The notes below the pieces were generated by a model that worked only from the letters and a program-made list of their open reading frames with translations, was not told where the DNA came from and did no database searches. Shown piece by piece: positions 36,201 through 47,369 of a DNA stretch of 64,000 nt. This DNA comes from Phytophthora hibernalis. Its lineage: Eukaryota > Oomycota > Peronosporomycetes > Peronosporales > Peronosporaceae. The DNA is taken from assembly GCA_012656075.1 (NCBI GenBank), contig JAAKBF010000224.1, forward strand, positions 434,001 to 498,000, written 5' to 3'. The position numbers were made by a program, and so were the translations under genes. Every line of letters starts with the position of its first letter. The first letter of the stretch is position 1.

Positions 36201-38983
36201 AGTTGGTCGAGGTGTCCCAAATGAGCAATATGGTTATAGGACAGATCCAGGGCTTGCAGGTTTGAAAGACTGTCGAGGTTGCTGCAGAGTACTTGAATCT
36301 TGTTGTAGCTTAGTATTAAAACTTCGAGATGATCTTTCACGGGCGACATGTCCGGTATCGCCTCTAACCCACACCCAAGCAAGCTTAGATACTTAATGCG
36401 ACTTGCAGCGGCCATCTGTAGACGCGTATTCGGCATGGTAGCTGACTCGCTTAAGGCGATAGATCCAGGTAAAAGAGGCTCCATTTGAAGTAAGCGTACG
36501 ACACCTTCATCAGTACTCGAATACATACTGCTGTCAGGAGGATGTGGACTTTGGGAGCGGCGAATGCGATACTTGCGTTCGAAGTCATCCACTTGCTTAG
36601 CGGCAATACCAAGATTGATTGCATCTTCGTCGTCACAATGAGCAGAATGAGGTGATACTGCTGAGCGAATCGAGTTTGACGGAGGACTACTTACCCGTGA
36701 AGAACGAATAACATCACTATCCAGCGTATACTGATACTCCACAAAGTATTCAGGAAGAACCAAAGCACTATCAAACACATAATACAGTTTTTGCTTTTTC
36801 GCAGCTGCGTCTCCACCTGCAGTTGTAGCCGCAGCGCCTCCGTGCATCACTTGCAGACTTTGAACCCCGCGAAGTCCTGAGCTTTCCCAAGCACCAAGCT
36901 GGATTTTGCTTTTGCAAGAGCAACGTCAGCGTTGCTGATGCATTTTGTGTATCCTGGAAACACCTTCGCCACAAGAAGTAAACCACAAGGTAGATCCCAG
37001 TCCCCAGACACTGCAAGCTGCAACGCTCTCTTCATGTCTTGAGTCAACCCCTGCACACTCGTTTGTTTCTGAGATGGATTGGTTTCTGTATTACATTGAA
37101 CTTGTTGACCTTTAGCAGCAAGCGTTGCAGTGACACGTGAAACATCTAGAAGCGCGATTGAATTGGAGAGCTTAATTGCAGCTCCGAAGTCAGTTGCGCC
37201 AAGGCCCGAAAATCCACGGAAGCCATTCTCCGCGATAAATAATTGCTCAGTGTCCGCAGGACTACGCAGATGTTGGTCTTCGAGCAGTGCTGATTGAGTA
37301 TAGAATAGATACTCCATCGAAGTCTCGAGAGTTGAGCCAGGGCGGGGTTGATTATCCTTCTCCTGCTGAGTGCCATAATTCAGTTCGCGTACTTTTTACT
37401 TTCTAGGTATCCATCAGTATTATCGTTCGGGACTGTTACCCCTTTCTTCGATACGTTGTCTTTCACCTTTTTATCGGGAGCTATGAGAACTTCTTCCATC
37501 CGAGACTGGAAACGATTTCGCAAATACCTGTTGTTAATTCTTGTAACACGGTTGATTTGAATATCATTGACACCAAACCTTTTAACTCAGGCAGAAATAA
37601 TCGTGAGCGCACAAGCTCCACACAAGAGCCAAACCACGCATCCGTCGGCTTGCCATCCTCAAGCCGAATGTTACCACCAGTCTCCAGTTCTAGCATCAGA
37701 CGTGCAATATTCATCTCAGACGTACACCTCAAACTTGTTCTTAGTCGGTCAAAGTCTTGGTTCATACGATATACTGCAGAGTAGCGATCTTGCAGACAAG
37801 ATTTCACACACTCCAGCTTCTTCTTCAATTTGTCCAGCATATCTTGCGATACGTTTGAAGACGACACCACAATTTCTTTCTTTTCAGAACCATTCTCAAT
37901 CAAAAAGCGCTCGATTTCTTTCTTATGCCGCACCAAAGCAGACACGTTCATTTCCATATGATGCTCAGCTTGGTTACGGACGGTGTCGGCGTGCCGGATT
38001 CGACCATGTACGTCACGCTTAATGGTTTTTATTCGCATGTTATAGTACATTTTCTTCTTGATCATCGTCGCCTCAGCTATTTGCTTGTTACGGGCTGAAA
38101 GCTCCACAGCGTCCAGAAAATTCAAACGAGGAAGTTGACACATCAAATACGTCTGGTAATTACACAGCCTACACACGGGATTGTCGCCAAAATGGGGGTC
38201 GCTCAGTACAAGAACCGAAAGTTGATCCAAATTCGTAAGGGACAGCAAGCCCTTGAAATTCGACAGCCGATTGTCTGCGAGGTTCAACTCGGTCAGATTC
38301 ACACAGCAGTTGAGTGCCGTGTCAATGCGCTCAATTCGATTTCTGCAAGCCCACAGCTGCGTCAAGTTCGTCAGCCTCCATAGCCCATCAAGTCTCTCCA
38401 ACTGGTTCTGGTTCACCCACAGACTTTCCAAATTCACGAGCGCCTCCAAGTTTTCAAGGCGTCGGATCTTGTTGGAGCTCAGATTCAGTTGCTTCAGCTT
38501 CGTACACTCGCCCAAGTTCGCAATCCGTGTCAAGCCACACTCCGTAATACACAACTTCTCCAAATTAACACACTTGTTAACCCCTTCCAGTTCACAAATC
38601 GTCGGTTGATTGACAATTGAAAGCTCTTTCAACGCTGGGAAGTACATGACGCTCTTCATGGACGTCCAGAACCCTAGAAACAAGTCCAACGACGTCACAG
38701 CGTCACTATTTCGCGCAAATTGCGCCCCCGAGAGTCCGTTTTCCCTGCACAGCAACTCGAGGTCCGGAGACGCTGCGAAAAGCTGCATTTTCTCCTGTTG
38801 CGAGGCTGATAGCGTGTCTCCAGTGCTAGAAGACTCCGTTATGGCTTGTATCTGACTTGCATCGCTCTCTAGCAGGTGGTCGTCCCGTGCAATCTGTTTA
38901 CCTGTTGGTCGATGCGTCTTGGCTGAGGAGAGACGCGGCGGAGGCGTCGCAATAGGCGGCAGTGAGCTCGAGTCACTCGCCAT
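33213..38983 (-). CDS. LRRC9: LRRC9-like leucine-rich repeat protein
   Basis: A long multi-exon gene. From the ATG at 38983 come an N-terminal LRR block (ELEGVNKCVNLEKL through LPRLNFLDAVELSA, 38590-38100) and a conserved helical segment with MIKKKMYYNMRIKTIKRDVH near 38050. Next are DAWFGSCVELVRSRL near 37640, the block LLLVAKVFPGYTKC near 36970, and YYVFDSALVLPEYFVEYQYT near 36770. A second LRR array spans 36420-34400. The order of all five matches vertebrate LRRC9. The last exons (33550-33640 and 33213-33445) are Ser/Thr-rich. LRRC9 is associated with ciliated cells, so a role in zoospore flagella is a reasonable inference. Internal exon limits were not resolved. Confidence 0.8.
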
Positions 38984-39108
38984 CAAGACAACAAGTATAG
39001 TGTCCGTTACAGACTGCAAGTTGAAGGCACAGTTGCGAAAGAGTGACTTCAAGTCGATTACGCCAACCTACATCCCAAGTCCAAGCTAGAGTTATAATAC
39101 AACCTGCG

Positions 39109-40093
39109 ATGTCCATCACCAACCTTGTGCTCAAGCGCGTGCCCCACGACGCGTCCCCGAGCAGATCGTGGCTGTGGTGGCCTCTGCGTTCGTTGCGTTG
39201 CTTGTGCTTATACTGACGCTGCTCTACTACGTCTATGGGACGTTCGTGGCCAGTGTGGTGACCGTTCTGCTGCTGGTTGTGGGACTCCGTTGGCTGCACC
39301 GCAACGGCGTGGGCGTCTTGGGCTGGAACAGCGACTACCTGCGCAATTCCCACGCTGTAGTGGCCTCTCTGTCCACTGAACCACAACAGAAGGGGACTCT
39401 ACGTGTCGTGTGCATCTCCGACACACACGCCAAGCACCGCAACCTGCGGAATGTGCCCGAGGGCGACGTGCTGCTGCACTGCGGAGACTTTACGAACCGA
39501 GGGACGCACGACGAGGTCCGCGACTTCAACGCCTGGCTGGGATCACTGCCGCACAAACACAAGGTGTTGATTGCAGGCAACCACGACGTCTGCATGGATG
39601 CCGTGGAGTACGACCAGCACTGGGACAAGGCCTTCCGTCACATGGAGTACAACGACCCCAGTGCTTCCAGAGCACTGCTCACCAATTGCACCTACTTGGA
39701 GAACCGCTCGGTCGTGATTGACGGCGTCAAGATCTACGGCTCGCCCATGACGCCGCCCATCCCGGGACGAGCGGGGGCGTTTAATGTGGCGAGAGGCTTC
39801 GCCGACCTGCAGCATTGGAGTAAAGTGCCAGCGGATGTGGACGTGTTGGTGACGCATGGGCCCCTCACGGTATTTTGGACGCCACGTTCACTGGCCTGCA
39901 CGTAGGCAGCGAGGCGCTGCTGAAGGAGACCATGTCCCGTATCCGACCGAGTTTCCACGTCTTTGGTCACATCCACGAAGCTTATGGAGCCTCCCGCGTA
40001 GGCAAAACCGTCTTCGTCAACGCCGCCAGCAACACTTTACTGGCAAAGCCTCGTCATTCACCGGTAGTGCTCGACATCCCAATCAAATGCTAA
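39109..40093 (+). CDS. MPPED-like metallophosphoesterase with N-terminal membrane segments
   Basis: After a short cytosolic start (ATG at 39109) come one or two hydrophobic helices (AFVALLVLILTLLYYVYG, VVTVLLLVVGL), then a calcineurin-like domain. Metal-binding motifs are CISDTHAKH, LLHCGDFTNRG, IAGNHDVCMD, VLVTHGP and FGHIHEAYG, the usual set of MPPED1/2. Two single C losses (CCCC at 39155-39158 and at 39861-39864) break the frame; with them restored it is continuous. The gene is divergent from LRRC9 across 125 bp. MPPED relatives are normally soluble, so the membrane anchor is unusual. Confidence 0.8.
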
Positions 40094-40189
40094 GCTGATG
40101 ATGACGGCACTTGAGTTTTGTATGCGTTTCGATCAGATCCGACGGGATTAGGCTCATATCTCGCGACCCTCAGTATTATCTCTGCAGGC

Positions 40190-42300
40190 ATGGACAACTC
40201 CAGTACGACGCCCTTCAAGCCGCAGCGGAAGGGAGGTCTCTCATGCAGGTTCTACACCATCGTGGGGCTGCAGTTCCTCACGGAGGCGGCGTTCGGCTTC
40301 ATGAGTCCCATCATCTCCATCGTCATGACCGAGGTGCTGATACATGATACACTCATGTCATTTGCCTATTGAGATAATTAACTTACTTAGGTATCTTGAG
40401 TGAATTATTGTAGTACTTTGCCAGGCTGCATCGAGATGGCTTGCCTATTGACTGTGGGATACATCCACATGACGAGGTATTGCTAGAAACTTTTGCAATT
40501 GTTCGAATGAAACATTTTACATTTTTTATTTTTTTGCTACCGGTAGGCGTGTACTCAAGGATCGAGGGAGGCTGCGTGGTTGTACAGGCATGGAGCACTA
40601 TTGCGCATTGTAAGCAAGTGTAAAACTGTCCTAACTTGCAAATTTGCTTGTGGCAGCCTTTTTGCGTCGTTGGGATCCGTGTTCAACTTTATCTTGGCTC
40701 CGATGCTCGGTCAAGCTTCTGACGTCTATGGACGCAAGGTAAGTTGTTGATAAAAGGAAGATGGTGTGGTCTGAAGGGCTTACATTGTTGTTTCTAGCCA
40801 TTCCTAGTGCTTAGCCAGCTGGCGAGGGTTGGCACGCCATTCTCCATTATGTACTTCATGCAAGCAGGGGGATCCATTACTCCTTACTTGGTGTTGAGAA
40901 TGGTTGACTATGGATTTGGGTAAGTTCCTGCTGTTGCAGCTTGTCGTTGGTGCCTGTAGTCGGCCAACCAAACACACTGTTATTGACAATTGACGACCTT
41001 TGATTCGATTACAGGACTGCTGGTGTCATGAGTGCTGCTGTCGCTGATATTGTCGCTCCAAATAATCGAGCAGCAGCCTTTGGGGTTCTTTTTGCGAGCA
41101 TCTCCGTTGGCTATTGCATGAGTGCATTCATCGCGCCATTCTTTTCTCGAGTTAGTATTTGCTGCTCTGTCGGTGCCAATGTCACAGTCTCCTCTAACGT
41201 TTTATTTGTATCCATGCGTTAGGATCATATCTTACAAATTACCGCAGTCCTCTTCGTGGCACGAGTTCTGTGGGCAATGTTTGTCTTGCCTGAAACATTG
41301 CCTATTCGAGAACATGCGAACAAAACTCGATGGGTAGTCGAGAGCCCTGTTAGCGCCATGTCAATCCTCTTTCGCAACAAGTTGTTCATGCGGTTGACGT
41401 GCATAATCGCGCTGACAAGTTTCGCCAAGACCGGAGTTTTCCAAATCCAAGCATTTTACTTGAATGTAAGTACCAAGCAAGATACGCCGAGTCCGGAACA
41501 TGTCTAACGCTCTGTGATACCTTGTAGACTATTGTGGGGTTCGACGTGAAAGATTTTGGAAACCTGATGCTTCTTGGAGGTGTCCTATCGTTGCTAGGCC
41601 AAGGACTACTGCTCAAACCACTGGTGGGCTGCTTCAAGGAGAAGGGTGTGATCATCATCGCATTGATCGCCTGCTTCGTGAAAATGGGCGGCCTTGCTGG
41701 CACGGCATTCTACCCACACAAATGGGTAGTCTACGTTGTCAATCTACCTGGAACCTTTTGTGATCTATCGTTTCCTGCAATTTCAGCTCTCAAGTCTGTC
41801 AACGTGTCGGAAAAGGTGCGTTCATATTCTCCTTTTCCAGGTCCGTGACAAATGGCTAACACCGAATTTGACAACCGCAGGAACAAGGTCGTCTGCAAGG
41901 TGCCATCTATGGCGCTCGATCCGTTTTCGACGCATTGGGGCCTGTCGTCTTTTCTTCGCTGTACGCTTCCATGACACGGCAATCAATTTGGTCTCAAGCT
42001 CTCCCGTTCATCGTCGCTGCCTGCATCTACTTTGTTGGAGTTGCAGTGGGTCTATCCCTGCCAGTCCTGGGAACTTCATCGCCAAGCCAAATCGCTGCCG
42101 TCCCAGCGCCATTACCGTCACCAACGTGTGGAGAATCTCCATCCTCGTCCTCCATGTACTTCGAGACCGATGACGATGATCAAGAAGCTGACAATGGAAC
42201 AATCTACGCTAACAGTTCGGTGCTCGACGATGATCAATTCCTAGTTGAACCTTTGCTGGGAAACAGTTCGTCGCCAACACACGTCCACGTTGAAGTGTAA
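40190..42300 (+). CDS. MFS transporter, TetA/MFSD14-like (copy 1)
   Basis: A multi-exon gene coding for a 12-helix transporter. Helix 1 reads TIVGLQFLTEAAFGFMSPII. The signature loop between helices 2 and 3 is LGQASDVYGRK (motif A). Later blocks are TAGVMSAAVADIVAPNNRAA, TIVGFDVKDFGNLMLLGG and GAIYGARSVFDALGPVVF. The C-terminal tail is acidic and Ser-rich and ends in VEPLLGNSSS. Substrate is unknown; drug/proton exchangers and the MFSD14 group are the nearest families I recognise. The exon layout is the same as in the next gene, so the pair arose by tandem duplication. Confidence 0.8.
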
Positions 42301-42450
42301 AGTATTTTGCATTCCAATAGATATATAGATACATGTATCTTCGATCTGACGTACCCATTTTCAAGTCACTTGCTTTTTGTATGCATTCCGCTGGTCGTAA
42401 AGATTATGTTAGACGGAATTTCAAATTCTCAGTAGAGTATCCGTCCAGAG

Positions 42451-44509
42451 ATGGAGACCGACACCTCCCCAATGCCCCGCAAGGCGCCGAGACAGCGAGG
42501 AGCTTCGTTTCCAGTGGCTGCAATTGTGGGACTGCAGCTGTTAACCGCCGCGGCGTTCGGCATCATGAGCCCCATCCTGTCCATCGTCATGACGGAGGTT
42601 CAGTGTGCAGTTAATTATCTGCCGAACAGCAGAATAACCAGTTAAAAATGGTGTACATTAGTATTTTGCCAGATTGCAGCGAGATGGCTCGCCCATTGAT
42701 TGCGGGGCCAATCCGCACGCCGAGGTACTGCAACAATGACAACAGATTTTCAAGTTGGGGAGGGATATGCTGACATTGCTACGATGTGTCAGGCCTGCAC
42801 TACCGGATCGAAGCAGGCTGCGTGGGTGTCCAGGTATGAAGTGCCAATGAAAAGTGCAGGTTGGCTTTAATGTTTGACAATTTTTGGCAGCATTTTCTCG
42901 GCTGGAGGATGTGTGGGGAACCTTGTGTTGTCGCCGATGCTTGGACAAGCTTCAGACGTGTATGGACGCAAGGTGCGTTGTGAAGGAGAGTCTGAAGTGA
43001 CACAAAATGATCTGAGCTGGTGTTGTGTGGTTATTATTGCAGCCTTTTCTAGTGATGAGCCAAGTCATGCGGGTTGGTGTCCCGTTCTCGGTCATGTACT
43101 TCATGCGACCACAAGGGTCCATCACCCCGTATTTTGCACTGAGACTGGTTGACTCAGGCTTTGGGTAAGCTGGTTGAATTCTGTCTCATGATGAAGCATT
43201 GTGAAAAACTAACTTTGTTTAGGACGGCGGGTGTCATGAGTGCCGCGGTCGCTGATGTCGTTGCTCCTGAGAATCGGGCTGCTGCTTTTGGCCTTCTGTT
43301 CGCTAGTCTCTCTGTAGGCTATTGCACAAGTGCTTTTGTTGCACCATTCTTCTCGCGGGTGCGTCATAGGTTGTTGCACTAGTATTTTACTCGGCTTCTC
43401 ACATTTGCCTTCTGGTCAGGAGCACATTTTGCAAATTGCTGCGGGTTTGTTCGTTACACGCGTTCTGTGGGCGAGCTTCATTTTGCCCGAGACGCTGCCC
43501 CCTCGAACACGCACGAGCAAGGCAAGATGGGTAGTGGAGAACCCCATCAGCTCGATGGCCATTCTCTTTCGTGACCAGTTATTCATGCGGCTTACGTGCT
43601 TGATCGCGCTGACAAGTTTTGTCATGAATGGTATGTTCCAGATCCAATCGTTTTACCTCAATGTAAGTCCCTAGCAACATTTTTGTGGCCACTTGCCAGA
43701 CTACTTACGCTGATACCTTGCTGCCATGTAGACTATTGTGGGGTTCGATGTGAAAGATTTCGGCAACCTGATGCTGCTCGGAGGCGTGCTGGCTGTTTTA
43801 GGGCAGGCTTTGCTGCTCAACCCACTCGTGAGATGTTTTAAGGAGACGGGCGTGATTGTTATCGCCCTGACTGCCAGCACGATGAGTACGTGTGGTTTCG
43901 CCGCCACTGCTTATTACCCTCACAAATGGGTGGTCTACGCGTTGAGCGTACCTGGATGCATTAGCGAATTGTCCTTCCCAGCCATCTCGGCGCTCAAGTC
44001 TATCAACGCCTCCGACAAGGTAAACTTTGTGTTGAATTTACATCAAATCAATCATTTATTAAAGATTTTTCCAACAGGAGCAAGGACGTCTGCAAGGAGC
44101 GATTTATGGAGCTCGATCGGTGTTTGAAGCGATCGGTCCCATCATCTTCGCTTCCTTGTATGCTTCCATGACGCGGCAGTCTGTCTGGTCGCAAGCGCTT
44201 CCGTACGTGGTAGCCTCGCTCATTTATCTCGTTGGAATTGGTGTGGCGCTGTCGCTACCGGTCGGCAGGATTTCACCACCAAACAAAAGCGTCGCTGTTC
44301 CGCCTCCGCTGCTTTCACCCACGTACGGCGAATCACCGACGTCCATGTACTTTGAGACTGACGACGACGATGATGAAACGGAGTACGGTGATGGAGACAA
44401 CGGTGTGGTTTATGCTGCTGGGATGCTGGACGACGAGGACTTCCTTGCCGAACCATTGCTGGGGGCGGCTCAACGGCACACGTCCACACCGAAGTGTAAA
44501 TGTCACTGA
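42451..44509 (+). CDS. MFS transporter, TetA/MFSD14-like (copy 2)
   Basis: Tandem paralogue of the preceding gene, in the same orientation 150 bp downstream. It starts METDTSPMPRKAPRQRG and keeps every landmark: LGQASDVYGRK, TAGVMSAAVADVVAPENRAA, TIVGFDVKDFGNLMLLGG, GAIYGARSVFEAIGPIIF and the acidic tail with AEPLLG. Intron positions match those of copy 1 wherever I compared them. Protein similarity is high, but introns and tails have diverged, so the duplication is not recent. Confidence 0.8.
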
Positions 44510-44711
44510 TTGGGGACGTGTTCTACGTGTAAGCTTTACATTTATTCAGGAGAGTTCCGCTGTTCCTATGCGTATTTTTCGGTTCTCAAGAAATGCAGCT
44601 ATTTTGTTGCCAGTGTATCAACTCTCAAGACGTGCAGTTGGTTGACTATACTATTCGACTACGTGAATTGATCGTTTGTCTGCTTTCGACAGGGTCGGAA
44701 TCTCGTACCAG

Positions 44712-45191
44712 TTACATGAAGATCTGTCGGTGTGGTGACGGTGGACTGGGAAGGTTAGTTGGCATGCCGTCCGTGACGGGGTCTTGGAAGAAGATCGTCC
44801 CCGAGACAAGGCACCTGCCTTCGGGGAGTTTTCGAGCGCAAGCTTGGATGAAGGAGTGCATTTCAATCTGGCCCATGGTTCTGGAGACGTGGTTCGACTG
44901 CATTGGTGTCAATGGGGACAAGGTCGTGCCGTGATAACCCCCTGCTGATTGTGCGAGGTACGTCATGGTGTCTTGAATGAAGCCTTGTGCAGTGAGGCTT
45001 CCCCGTTGTTCTGTGAGCCAGGTTGGATGATCCAGAGTGGGAAAGTTCACTGGAACGTCGATGTTGGCTGCGTCGATGAATGCTGCGAGCAGAGTGGAGT
45101 CCCATGTTAACAGCATTCCATGCAGATGCTGCTGTCCCAGCTCAGGCTCTCGAGTTGCAGTGACAATATCAGCGGAGGCCCGAGGTGCCAT
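44712..45191 (-). CDS. Small helical protein, second member of the local family
   Basis: The frame reads from MAPRASADIV (ATG at 45191) to PHRQIFM. HPTWLTEQRGSLTAQ, TMTYLAQSAGG and HSFIQACARKLPEG align with the protein at 22531-23091 in the same order and spacing. Upstream the frame stays open through the 45240-45282 hairpin (ERVVRSLRDLQRRAQSPFL), so the true start may lie in an upstream exon. No known domain. Function unknown. Confidence 0.5.
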   Translation of the reverse strand: MAPRASADIVTATREPELGQQHLHGMLLTWDSTLLAAFIDAANIDVPVNFPTLDHPTWLTEQRGSLTAQGFIQDTMTYLAQSAGGYHGTTLSPLTPMQSNHVSRTMGQIEMHSFIQACARKLPEGRCLVSGTIFFQDPVTDGMPTNLPSPPSPHRQIFM

Positions 45192-45239
45192 TTGTCGCAA
45201 GCTGAGAGATCGGAGAAAGGGTGATTGTGCACGACGCTG

Positions 45240-45282
45240 CAAATCGCGGAGTGAACGAACAACTCGTTCACTCCGCGATTTG
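45240..45282. repeat. Perfect 19 bp inverted repeat with 5 nt loop
   Basis: The arm caaatcgcggagtgaacga at 45240-45258 is matched exactly by its reverse complement at 45264-45282, with acaac between. It is GC-balanced and would make a stable hairpin in DNA or RNA. It sits just upstream of the small minus-strand gene. Confidence 0.9.
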
Positions 45283-45319
45283 AGTCAGGGAACCAAGACA
45301 ATGTGGAAGGCGTGCGTAC

Positions 45320-46033
45320 CAAAGAGGTAGACGCAAAAATGACACGCTCAAGTCACTCGCAGCTGCAGCTCCTCCACCGTGGGGCACGCGATCTCCTTCG
45401 GCAAATCTGGCGGCGGTCGAGTTAAAAGGCACTGGCGCATTCAGGGAATGAGCATCTTGGCCACTTTGGCGCACGCGAGCTCCTCTATGGCAGCTTGCGT
45501 TTACTGAATAGCTCACACCCTCGGATACAGAAATCGCAGTCGCCGATCTACTACTTAGAAGTCTGCTACGCCCTTGCTCATAGACATGATGCGAGTCCGA
45601 CAGTTGAAGCGCGCGAACAACTTCAACGCCACCGAAACCCGTCGTTTAACGAAAGACTTTCGTCGGAAGTGGACGAGTCCTTCATCGCCACCACTCTAGT
45701 CCATCCACGGAGCTGCAGCAAAGAAACCCCAGTTGTGATTCCAAGGCCCACGCGGGAACATCCACGCACGACAGCGTGGGCTTGTGCTCTCATGTTGACA
45801 CTCAAGTCTTGAGTCATCATCTTAGTCCGCTTCCCGAGTCGGGACCCGACCACCGTAACATAATCCGCATGCCACCACTTCCACGGACAAGTCAGTTCCA
45901 ACAACAAAGGTAGGTCCTCATCACTCACCCGGAGGACTCATCAGCGCACTTCAACTTCAGTCGTGATGGGCCGCGATCCAGCGGATACTTACCCAAGCAC
46001 CACCTCTTCAAGGTCTCAGCAGCTCATCCAGTC
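45320..46033. other. Intergenic, no gene seen
   Basis: About 700 bp between the small minus-strand gene and the amidohydrolase. Open frames on both strands are Arg/Ser-rich and lack motifs. Part of it may be upstream exon or leader sequence of the minus-strand gene. Confidence 0.4.
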
Positions 46034-46040
46034 TCATTCC
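46034..46040 (+). promoter_or_regulatory. Oomycete initiator-like TCATTCC
   Basis: TCATTCC lies 20 bp upstream of the amidohydrolase ATG, a usual place for the oomycete initiator (core TCATTYY). Confidence 0.5.
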
Positions 46041-46059
46041 TGCTTCGTCGGCCAACACC

Positions 46060-47217
46060 ATGTCCCGATCTCTCAGTAAACTCGTCTCCAGTCAGGGCAA
46101 AGCCAGCGTCCGTGATCTAAACGCTGTGGACCTGCACACGCACGTGTACCTGCCTCGCTACATGGAGATCCTGCGTCATCGAAAGGACGTCCCTTTCGTG
46201 CGCTCCGGGATTGGAGGCGAGCGACTCATCATCCTCCCTGCAGAGCAGCAACAATTGGAGCAACAGGCCACAGGTTCCAATGCTGCAGGTATCAGTGCCG
46301 GTCGTCCCATTGGGGGCGAGTACTGGGACGCAGCACCCAAGATCCGGTACATGGATCGCCACGGGATCCGCACGTCGGTACTGAGTCTGGCCAACCCGTG
46401 GCTGGACTTCCTGCCATTGGAAGAGCAGATCCGACAGGCCACACTGCTGAACGACGACATGGAGACGCTGTGTCAAGGTTCAGAAGGTCGGTTCCTGGCC
46501 TTTGGCGTCGTGCCGCAGGATGCTACGACGGCAGTGACGGAGGTGCAGCGACTGGCCAGTGAACTGCCTCATGTCCGAGGAGTGATCCTCAGTACGGCTG
46601 GACTCAATGGCAAAGGGCTGGACGACCCTGAAATGCTCGAGTTTTACAGAGAGATGGATCGCGCAGGCTTGACTATCTTCCTGCATCCGCACTACGGAGT
46701 GGGCAATGAACACTATGGCAAGTACGGACACGCGCTCTTCTTGGCGTTAGGCTTCACGTTCGAGACGACTGTGGCGGTGTCGCAACTCGTACTGTCGGGT
46801 CTTTTGGACCAAGTGCCGGACACACTGAGACTTCTGCTGGCCCATTCCGGAGGCACGCTGCCGTTTCTGGCCGGGAGATTGGATAGCTGCGTGGACCACG
46901 ACGCTGCCATCAAGCAGAATCTGCAGCATGCACCGAGTGTCTACCTCAAGAGGTTCTACTACGATGCGGTGGCGTATCATGAGCCAGCGCTGCAGTGTCT
47001 GATCGACTTTGTCGGGCCCGACAAAATCGTCTTCGGCACGGATCACCCGTTCTTCCCACCTGCGAAGGACACGACGGACGAAGGAGAGGAGTCTGCGGAC
47101 TTGAGTGCTCTTGACTGGCGGTCGACGCTGGCCAACTACGAGATCATGGCCAACATGAGCACTGAAGTGCAGAGCGCTATGCTACGCGACAACGCCAAGA
47201 GATTGCTGGCAATCTAA
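46060..47217 (+). CDS. Amidohydrolase-2 family protein (ACMSD-like)
   Basis: An intact single exon of 385 residues. The metal-binding set of the amidohydrolase-2 TIM barrel is visible: DLHTHVYLP near residue 25, LHPHYG near 210, LAHSGG near 265 and FGTDHPFF near 330. This family includes aminocarboxymuconate semialdehyde decarboxylase and related C-C hydrolases and decarboxylases. The closest substrate cannot be told from sequence alone. No signal peptide or membrane segment is seen. Confidence 0.85.
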   Translation: MSRSLSKLVSSQGKASVRDLNAVDLHTHVYLPRYMEILRHRKDVPFVRSGIGGERLIILPAEQQQLEQQATGSNAAGISAGRPIGGEYWDAAPKIRYMDRHGIRTSVLSLANPWLDFLPLEEQIRQATLLNDDMETLCQGSEGRFLAFGVVPQDATTAVTEVQRLASELPHVRGVILSTAGLNGKGLDDPEMLEFYREMDRAGLTIFLHPHYGVGNEHYGKYGHALFLALGFTFETTVAVSQLVLSGLLDQVPDTLRLLLAHSGGTLPFLAGRLDSCVDHDAAIKQNLQHAPSVYLKRFYYDAVAYHEPALQCLIDFVGPDKIVFGTDHPFFPPAKDTTDEGEESADLSALDWRSTLANYEIMANMSTEVQSAMLRDNAKRLLAI

Positions 47218-47369
47218 GAGTCGAGGGTGTAGGAGATCCTGAGAGCAGGAAATGCTGCCGAATTAATGCAAAAGCGAAGCAAACACGAGAGTTACAAGGT
47301 GGAAGCGCTATTTGACAGTGTTGCTATCTACACAAGCAGATGCTCTTTCTAATGTGTGTTGCAGTGCTG

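Noticed and set aside
38984..39052. Earlier start of the LRRC9-like gene
   Set aside because: The frame is open to 39052 but the first codon there is TTG. The ATG at 38983 is preferred.
45495..45928. Small genes on either strand upstream of the amidohydrolase
   Set aside because: The frames overlap each other on opposite strands and have no domain or signal. Conservation cannot be judged from this window.
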